A DNA stretch of 64,000 bases from Alkalihalobacterium chitinilyticum (GTDB lineage: Bacteria > Bacillota > Bacilli > Bacillales > Bacillaceae_F), in assembly GCF_029028005.1 (NCBI RefSeq), contig NZ_JAOTPO010000002.1:310001-374000 (forward strand), given 5' to 3'. The notes beneath the pieces are model-generated. The model did not search any database. It was not told where the DNA came from and worked only from the letters and a program-made list of their open reading frames with translations. Made by a program: the position numbers and the translations under genes. Below, one piece after another: positions 60,459 through 64,000 of this stretch (its first letter is position 1; every line of letters begins with the position of its first letter).

Positions 60459-61586
60459 ATGAAGGCCAGACCATTAATTTTTTCAGCTTCAATTGGACAA
60501 GGTCATCAACAAGCGGCTAAAGCTCTGTGCACGGAGCTTGAAAAAAAAGGGTATGCACCAAAGATCATTGATACCTTTTATAACCTGAGCCCGCTATTGC
60601 ATCATTGTATTGTGAAGAGCTATCTTAACTTATTAAAATTAGGTCCTTCAGTTTGGAGGAAGATTTATTTTAATGCGGAAAAGCAATCATACTTCCTGTA
60701 CATTGATCGATTTAGCACATTATTTACGGACCGGCTTCATAAAATGATTGCAGAAGAAGAGAATGTCCCATTTATTATTTCAACACATCCGTTTGTTACG
60801 CCATTTCTGACAACTGTAAAGAAAAAAAGGAATATTAATATCCCGATCTATTATGTAATCACTGATTTTTTAATGCACCCAGCTTATTTAAGAGAAGGCG
60901 TTGACCTTTATTTTACAGCGGATCCAACATCTTTTCATTTTGCTAAAAAGAATAACTATCCAGTTGATCGCTTTTGTTTAACAGGGATTCCTGTACCAGG
61001 TCATCCCGCATTTACATCAACGAAATCCAAAAGCCGTGAGCTTCTAGGATTGGATGAGAATAAAAAAATGGTCTTGATTGCTGGCGGCGGATTTGGTCTT
61101 GCCAAGTATGTAAAGGTAATCCGAGCGCTGGAAAAAAGTAATGAAGAATTAACAATTATATGTATGACGGGGACGAATACTAAAGCAGCAAGAAAAATTG
61201 AAAGTTACAAAAGTAAGCATCATCTAAGAGTCCTTCCATTTACCGATCGTTTCTTAGACTATTTACGCGCTAGTGACGTGGTGATTTCAAAGTCAGGTGG
61301 CTTAACGATGTCAGAAGCGCTAATTTGTGAAACACCAATTATTATCTATAAACCTGTTCCGGGCCATGAGGAACATAATGCACAATATTTAGTTGAAAAA
61401 GGGGCAGCAGTAAAAATACAGGATGATGATGAATTACCGTTGATTATTAAAAGAGTTTTATTTCAGAAGAAGCTTAGTGAAGAAATGCGACATTCGGCTA
61501 GAAAGATTAAGAAACCTACAGCTGCTGAAAAAATAGTAGAGGAGATGATTTTAGCATTAGAGCAAAAGCAACAAGCGGTCAGATAA
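60459..61586 (+). CDS. MGDG synthase/UgtP-family glycosyltransferase
   Basis: 375 residues, GT-B fold, CAZy GT28 type. The N-terminal S-A-S-I-G-Q-G-H-Q-Q-A-A-K-A near residue 9-22 is the hallmark of monogalactosyldiacylglycerol synthase/UgtP proteins. The C-terminal donor site has V-I-S-K-S-G-G-L-T-M-S-E-A near 274 and P-V-P-G-H-E-E-H-N near 302. It transfers a sugar from a UDP-sugar, probably to diacylglycerol on the inner membrane face; the product lipid is not predictable here. Divergent from trpS. AGAGGG is upstream of ATG. Confidence 0.9.
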   Translation: MKARPLIFSASIGQGHQQAAKALCTELEKKGYAPKIIDTFYNLSPLLHHCIVKSYLNLLKLGPSVWRKIYFNAEKQSYFLYIDRFSTLFTDRLHKMIAEEENVPFIISTHPFVTPFLTTVKKKRNINIPIYYVITDFLMHPAYLREGVDLYFTADPTSFHFAKKNNYPVDRFCLTGIPVPGHPAFTSTKSKSRELLGLDENKKMVLIAGGGFGLAKYVKVIRALEKSNEELTIICMTGTNTKAARKIESYKSKHHLRVLPFTDRFLDYLRASDVVISKSGGLTMSEALICETPIIIYKPVPGHEEHNAQYLVEKGAAVKIQDDDELPLIIKRVLFQKKLSEEMRHSARKIKKPTAAEKIVEEMILALEQKQQAVR

Positions 61587-61591
61587 CAGAA

Positions 61592-61759
61592 CTACCGCTT
61601 TCGTTTCTTTTTCCATAGGTGGGTTGAAAATATACCTATCGTAATGAGAAGTAAGACAAAAAACAATAAATCATTTGTGTAATTTAGTTGGTTGGCAATA
61701 ATAACATAAATTCCTAAAATAATGGTCATAGTAAGTGCTGCAAGTTGAAGGATATTCAT
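61592..61759 (-). CDS. Small two-TM membrane protein, unknown
   Basis: 55 residues with two hydrophobic helices (about 2-26 and 33-48) and a very basic C-terminus (W-K-K-K-R-K-R). TGAGG lies 6 bases before ATG 61759; the frame opens upstream at 61777 without a site. Convergent with the glycosyltransferase gene and divergent from the TlpA-like gene. No family recognised. Confidence 0.65.
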   Translation of the reverse strand: MNILQLAALTMTIILGIYVIIANQLNYTNDLLFFVLLLITIGIFSTHLWKKKRKR

Positions 61760-61833
61760 AACTAACCTCATTTTCATTAGACGTATAAATTAGTATAACA
61801 GACAAAAAACGCTTCGTAAAAAGGGGTGAAGTG

Positions 61834-62391
61834 ATGCAACATCGAAAAAATGCAATATATAGCTGTCTTTTATTTTTTCTGTTATTTGGTGTTGCCTATT
61901 TATATGAAGGGTCACATCACATTTTTAAACAGGTTGATGAAACAGTAGCTGCGACTTCAAAAGTTGGGGCATTTGAAAATGAAACAGCACCAAACTTTGA
62001 ATTATTAAACTTAGAAGGAAAAAAAGTCTCATTGGAAGATTACCGGGGTCAAAAAGTAATATTAAATTTCTTTGCAACATGGTGTCCGCCATGTCAGGAA
62101 GAGATGCCTCTATTAGTTAATTTAGATGAACAGTTAAAGGATAAAAATATAGTTATGCTTGGTGTAAATATGACGAGTCAAGAGAGAAACGCAAACGATG
62201 TTCGACCGTTTTTATCGCAATACAAAGCTCAATATGATGTAGTATTTGATGTAGACGGGAAAGTGATGAAGAATTACCATATTATTGGGATCCCAACAAC
62301 TTTTCTAGTGAACGAAAGAGGTATCATCGAAAAAAGAATTAATGGGATAGTCACGCCGAATCACATTCCTGTTTTGCTTGGGAAAGAATAG
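61834..62391 (+). CDS. TlpA/ResA-like membrane-anchored thiol-disulfide oxidoreductase
   Basis: 185 residues: an uncleaved N-terminal membrane helix (about 8-26), then an extracytoplasmic thioredoxin-fold domain (about 50-185) with W-C-P-P-C (Cys84, Cys87) in N-F-F-A-T-W-C-P-P-C and the cis-Pro loop G-I-P-T-T-F. Related Bacillus proteins reduce apocytochrome c or spore-envelope disulfides (ResA, StoA, YneN). AAAGGGGTG precedes ATG 61834. Single-gene unit. Confidence 0.92.
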   Translation: MQHRKNAIYSCLLFFLLFGVAYLYEGSHHIFKQVDETVAATSKVGAFENETAPNFELLNLEGKKVSLEDYRGQKVILNFFATWCPPCQEEMPLLVNLDEQLKDKNIVMLGVNMTSQERNANDVRPFLSQYKAQYDVVFDVDGKVMKNYHIIGIPTTFLVNERGIIEKRINGIVTPNHIPVLLGKE

Positions 62392-62398
62392 ATTTGAT

Positions 62399-62441
62399 GA
62401 AGGGCACCCCAAGGCAGATCTTCAAGTGGCGTGTCCTTCAT
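62399..62441 (+). other. Imperfect inverted repeat
   Basis: GAAGGGCAC and GTGTCCTTC pair (one G-T) around a long loop with its own partial pairing. No T-run follows; it may be a diverged repeat of the kind seen elsewhere in the window. Confidence 0.4.
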
Positions 62442-62495
62442 ATGATGGCATGGATGTGTTTAATTTAATAATTGTATTACAATTTAAATTTAAAT

Positions 62496-62531
62496 AGGTT
62501 GGGGTAAATTCAAGGAAACCCAACCTTTTTT
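62496..62531 (+). terminator. Intrinsic terminator
   Basis: AGGTTGGG (62496-62503) pairs with CCCAACCT (62519-62526), followed by TTTTTTG. Confidence 0.82.
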
Positions 62532-62647
62532 GTGTGCTTTTTATATTGTTATTTATGTTGCACAATTCCATCCTTATTTTAAACTGTTATATCAGATTTT
62601 CTCCAAATTATCGCAACTCCCTAGGGTTGGACTACTGGAATTATTAT

Positions 62648-63643
62648 TTAATGAACAAAAATAAGATAAGATGAGACTAAGTAAATAATAATTAACAGGA
62701 CCGATGGAAAAGCATACGAAGTCGCTGAATGATAGTTCTTTCTTAATAATGAATAAAGTACGATCACAGAAAGAACGGCAACAGCTGCAGCGGTGATTTG
62801 GTTTACAGGTGAAACAAAAGAAAGAACAGCACCTTTTTGGTATAACACATCAGTACCTACCAGGATCAACATGTTAAAGAGATTACTACCGAGAATCGAA
62901 CCAATTGCTAAATTATAATTTCGTAATTGGATAGCAATTAATACAGCAATCGCTTCTGGCAACGATGTCGTAGCAGCAATGAGAAAGCTTCCTACAAAGC
63001 TGGACCCAAGCCCTGTAATAACAGCAATCCGGTCACCAGTAATGGTTAAAAAGGAACCCGAGACTAAAATAACAACAGCTGCAATAATAAAACCATAGAT
63101 GGCTCTTTTTAATGAAATGGCTGATGTATTAAGTTTATTCTCCTCTTCAACTTCGGGTTCTTCATATCCTAACGTATCTTTTTTCGCTCGACTGGTGAGC
63201 ACATACATACCAGCAGCATATATTGTTACTATTATGAGTGTATCAATTCCTACTCCAAGAAGAGTAATATTTAGTCTTAATGTCAAGGCTAAAAGCGTTG
63301 TTACAGCTAGTAATAATCCAATGCTTGCAGTGTAAAAATGTTCTCCGGAAGCACCTTTAAAAATTTGTTTTCTTCGATAATATAAATCAAAACTAGCTAA
63401 AATTAACAAGTTGAACATATTACTTCCAAGAACATTACCAACTGCAATATCCGGGTTATCAAGGACAATCGCTGTAATGCTTGTTGTTACTTCTGGGAGT
63501 GAAGTAGCTCCTGCTAAAAAAATCGTACCAACTAACATCCCGCCTAATGCTGTTTTTTCACTTAAAGCGTCAGCATATGTGGAAAGCTTGATGGCACAGA
63601 TGACTGTGATCACTGCACATAGGATAAAAATTATAAATACCAT
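62648..63643 (-). CDS. CaCA-family Ca2+ (or Mn2+)/H+ or Na+ antiporter
   Basis: 331 residues, about ten membrane helices in two inverted halves. Each half carries an alpha-repeat: G-A-T-S-L-P-E-V-T-T-S near 44 with G-N-V-L-G-S-N-M-F-N near 67, and A-T-T-S-L-P-E-A-I-A near 225 with G-S-I-L-G-S-N-L-F-N near 246. The Glu and Asn are the ion ligands. A charged cytosolic loop (about 155-175) joins the halves. ATG 63643 follows AGAGGGG; the longer frame enters the leader terminator. The yybP-ykoY riboswitch upstream argues for a role in Mn2+ (or Ca2+) export. Confidence 0.92.
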   Translation of the reverse strand: MVFIIFILCAVITVICAIKLSTYADALSEKTALGGMLVGTIFLAGATSLPEVTTSITAIVLDNPDIAVGNVLGSNMFNLLILASFDLYYRRKQIFKGASGEHFYTASIGLLLAVTTLLALTLRLNITLLGVGIDTLIIVTIYAAGMYVLTSRAKKDTLGYEEPEVEEENKLNTSAISLKRAIYGFIIAAVVILVSGSFLTITGDRIAVITGLGSSFVGSFLIAATTSLPEAIAVLIAIQLRNYNLAIGSILGSNLFNMLILVGTDVLYQKGAVLSFVSPVNQITAAAVAVLSVIVLYSLLRKNYHSATSYAFPSVLLIIIYLVSSYLIFVH

Positions 63644-63674
63644 AAATCGTTTCCCCTCTCTATATTTCCACACA

Positions 63675-63840
63675 AAAAAGACCCTTTTATGAGAGTTTAC
63701 CCGAAAATTAAACACTCATAAAAAGGTCTTGCGTACTTTGTTTAAGTAATTCAGAACAAAGCTCAATGAACCGAGTGGAAGACCACCGTAATGACGACTC
63801 ATTAACCTTGAAAGGTCGCTACTCCCCTTTTTAGGGCATA
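63675..63840 (-). promoter_or_regulatory. yybP-ykoY (Mn2+) riboswitch with intrinsic terminator
   Basis: On the minus strand the conserved GGGGAGTAGC follows AAAAAGG (63832-63826), which can pair with CCTTTTT (63726-63720) to form helix P1. Between them lies GAGTCGTCATTACGGTGG, typical of the second conserved loop. The 3' strand of P1 is also the start of the 5' arm of a terminator (63729-63715 with 63693-63679, then six T). Metal-stabilised P1 would thus prevent termination and switch the antiporter on. Confidence 0.85.
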
Positions 63841-63887
63841 TGTGATTATGTACAATTTATCATACGATTCATTTCATAGTCAATAAG

Positions 63888-63917
63888 AAAATCTTTGGCT
63901 TAACCACCAAAGATTTT
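63888..63917. terminator. Bidirectional terminator
   Basis: AAATCTTTGG (63889-63898) pairs perfectly with CCAAAGATTT (63907-63916). It closes the partial minus-strand gene at the right edge; T-rich on both sides. Confidence 0.75.
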
Positions 63918-64000
63918 TCAGACAGACTTCCTATATATATGCTCAACAATATGTGCATCAACTAAAGCATCTAAATGTTTAATTTGTTGTAAAGCTTTTT
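63918..64000 (-). CDS. 3' end of a minus-strand gene cut by the window edge
   Basis: The last 26 codons of a frame entering from the right, ending ...D-A-L-V-D-A-H-I-V-E-H-I-Y-R-K-S-V and TGA. The other two minus frames have stops here, and a terminator begins 1 base after the stop, so it is probably a real gene end. Too short to identify. Confidence 0.5.
   Translation of the reverse strand, partial: KALQQIKHLDALVDAHIVEHIYRKSV

Overview
The window is a low-GC Firmicute chromosome segment from the family Bacillaceae. Gene content and order follow the Bacillus subtilis yitR-argF-trpS region closely: yitV, yitT and an ipi-like gene, then yitU, argC-argJ-argB-argD-carA-carB-argF, yjzC, yjaU, med-comZ, fabH-fabF, yjaZ, yjbA and trpS. 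Several features fit the halotolerant or alkaliphilic Bacillus group rather than B. subtilis itself. These are a DHH-CBS-polyA-polymerase fusion (A-adding tRNA nucleotidyltransferase type), an SbtA-type Na+/bicarbonate transporter, a stand-alone RND pump and intergenic repeats that I recall from other Bacillaceae genomes. The species placement is inference. No rRNA, tRNA, prophage, insertion sequence or CRISPR array was seen.

Layout. 1-5 kb: small proteins, YitV hydrolase, YitT membrane protein, a BsuPI-domain lipoprotein and an NCS2-like permease with a long regulated leader. 5-9.5 kb (minus): a three-gene SNF2 helicase operon with overlapping genes. 9.6-13 kb: a small protein, nitronate monooxygenase, azlCD with a divergent XRE-cupin regulator. 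13-16 kb: an RND transporter with a palindromic operator. 16-19 kb (minus): small genes, a GNAT acetyltransferase and the YitU phosphatase operon. 19.2-20.9 kb: CtaG and Sco, both for cytochrome oxidase assembly. 21.2-30.8 kb: the complete ornithine/citrulline/carbamoyl-phosphate operon with ARG boxes ahead of argC and ahead of carA. 31-38.5 kb: YjzC, YjaU, an epimerase, Med-ComZ (competence), a Gly-Pro-rich small protein and FabH-FabF behind a FapR-like site. 38.5-47.3 kb (minus): an LCP cell-wall ligase (with a plus-strand CoA-transferase beside it), a SigY-type ECF sigma operon, the DHH-CBS-nucleotidyltransferase and a YxlFG-type ABC exporter. 47.4-52.6 kb: a lipoprotein, a YidE/AspT-type transporter, and three envelope/spore proteins (SleB-type hydrolase, CAP protein, D,D-carboxypeptidase). 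52.8-54.6 kb (minus): SbtA and a DUF2294 gene behind a structured attenuator leader. 54.9-64 kb: lipid kinase, YjaZ, YjbA, a 51-bp tandem repeat array, TrpRS, a UgtP-like glycosyltransferase, a TlpA-like thioredoxin, and a Ca2+/cation antiporter behind a yybP-ykoY (Mn2+) riboswitch.

How genes work together. The arg operon makes citrulline from glutamate and bicarbonate, with its own carbamoyl-phosphate synthase. fabH-fabF start and extend fatty acids. ctaG and sco supply the oxidase. Two well-separated transcription units, sigY-yxlC-yxlE and yxlF-yxlG, carry the same ECF-type promoter (TGAACG, exactly 16 bases, CGTAT), so I predict that one sigma factor drives both. The most promising candidate for something undescribed is the roughly 210-nt leader ahead of DUF2294: an 82-nt domain closed by a 9-bp helix, followed by an intrinsic terminator, upstream of a gene pair that includes an SbtA bicarbonate transporter. 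I could not match it to a riboswitch class from memory.
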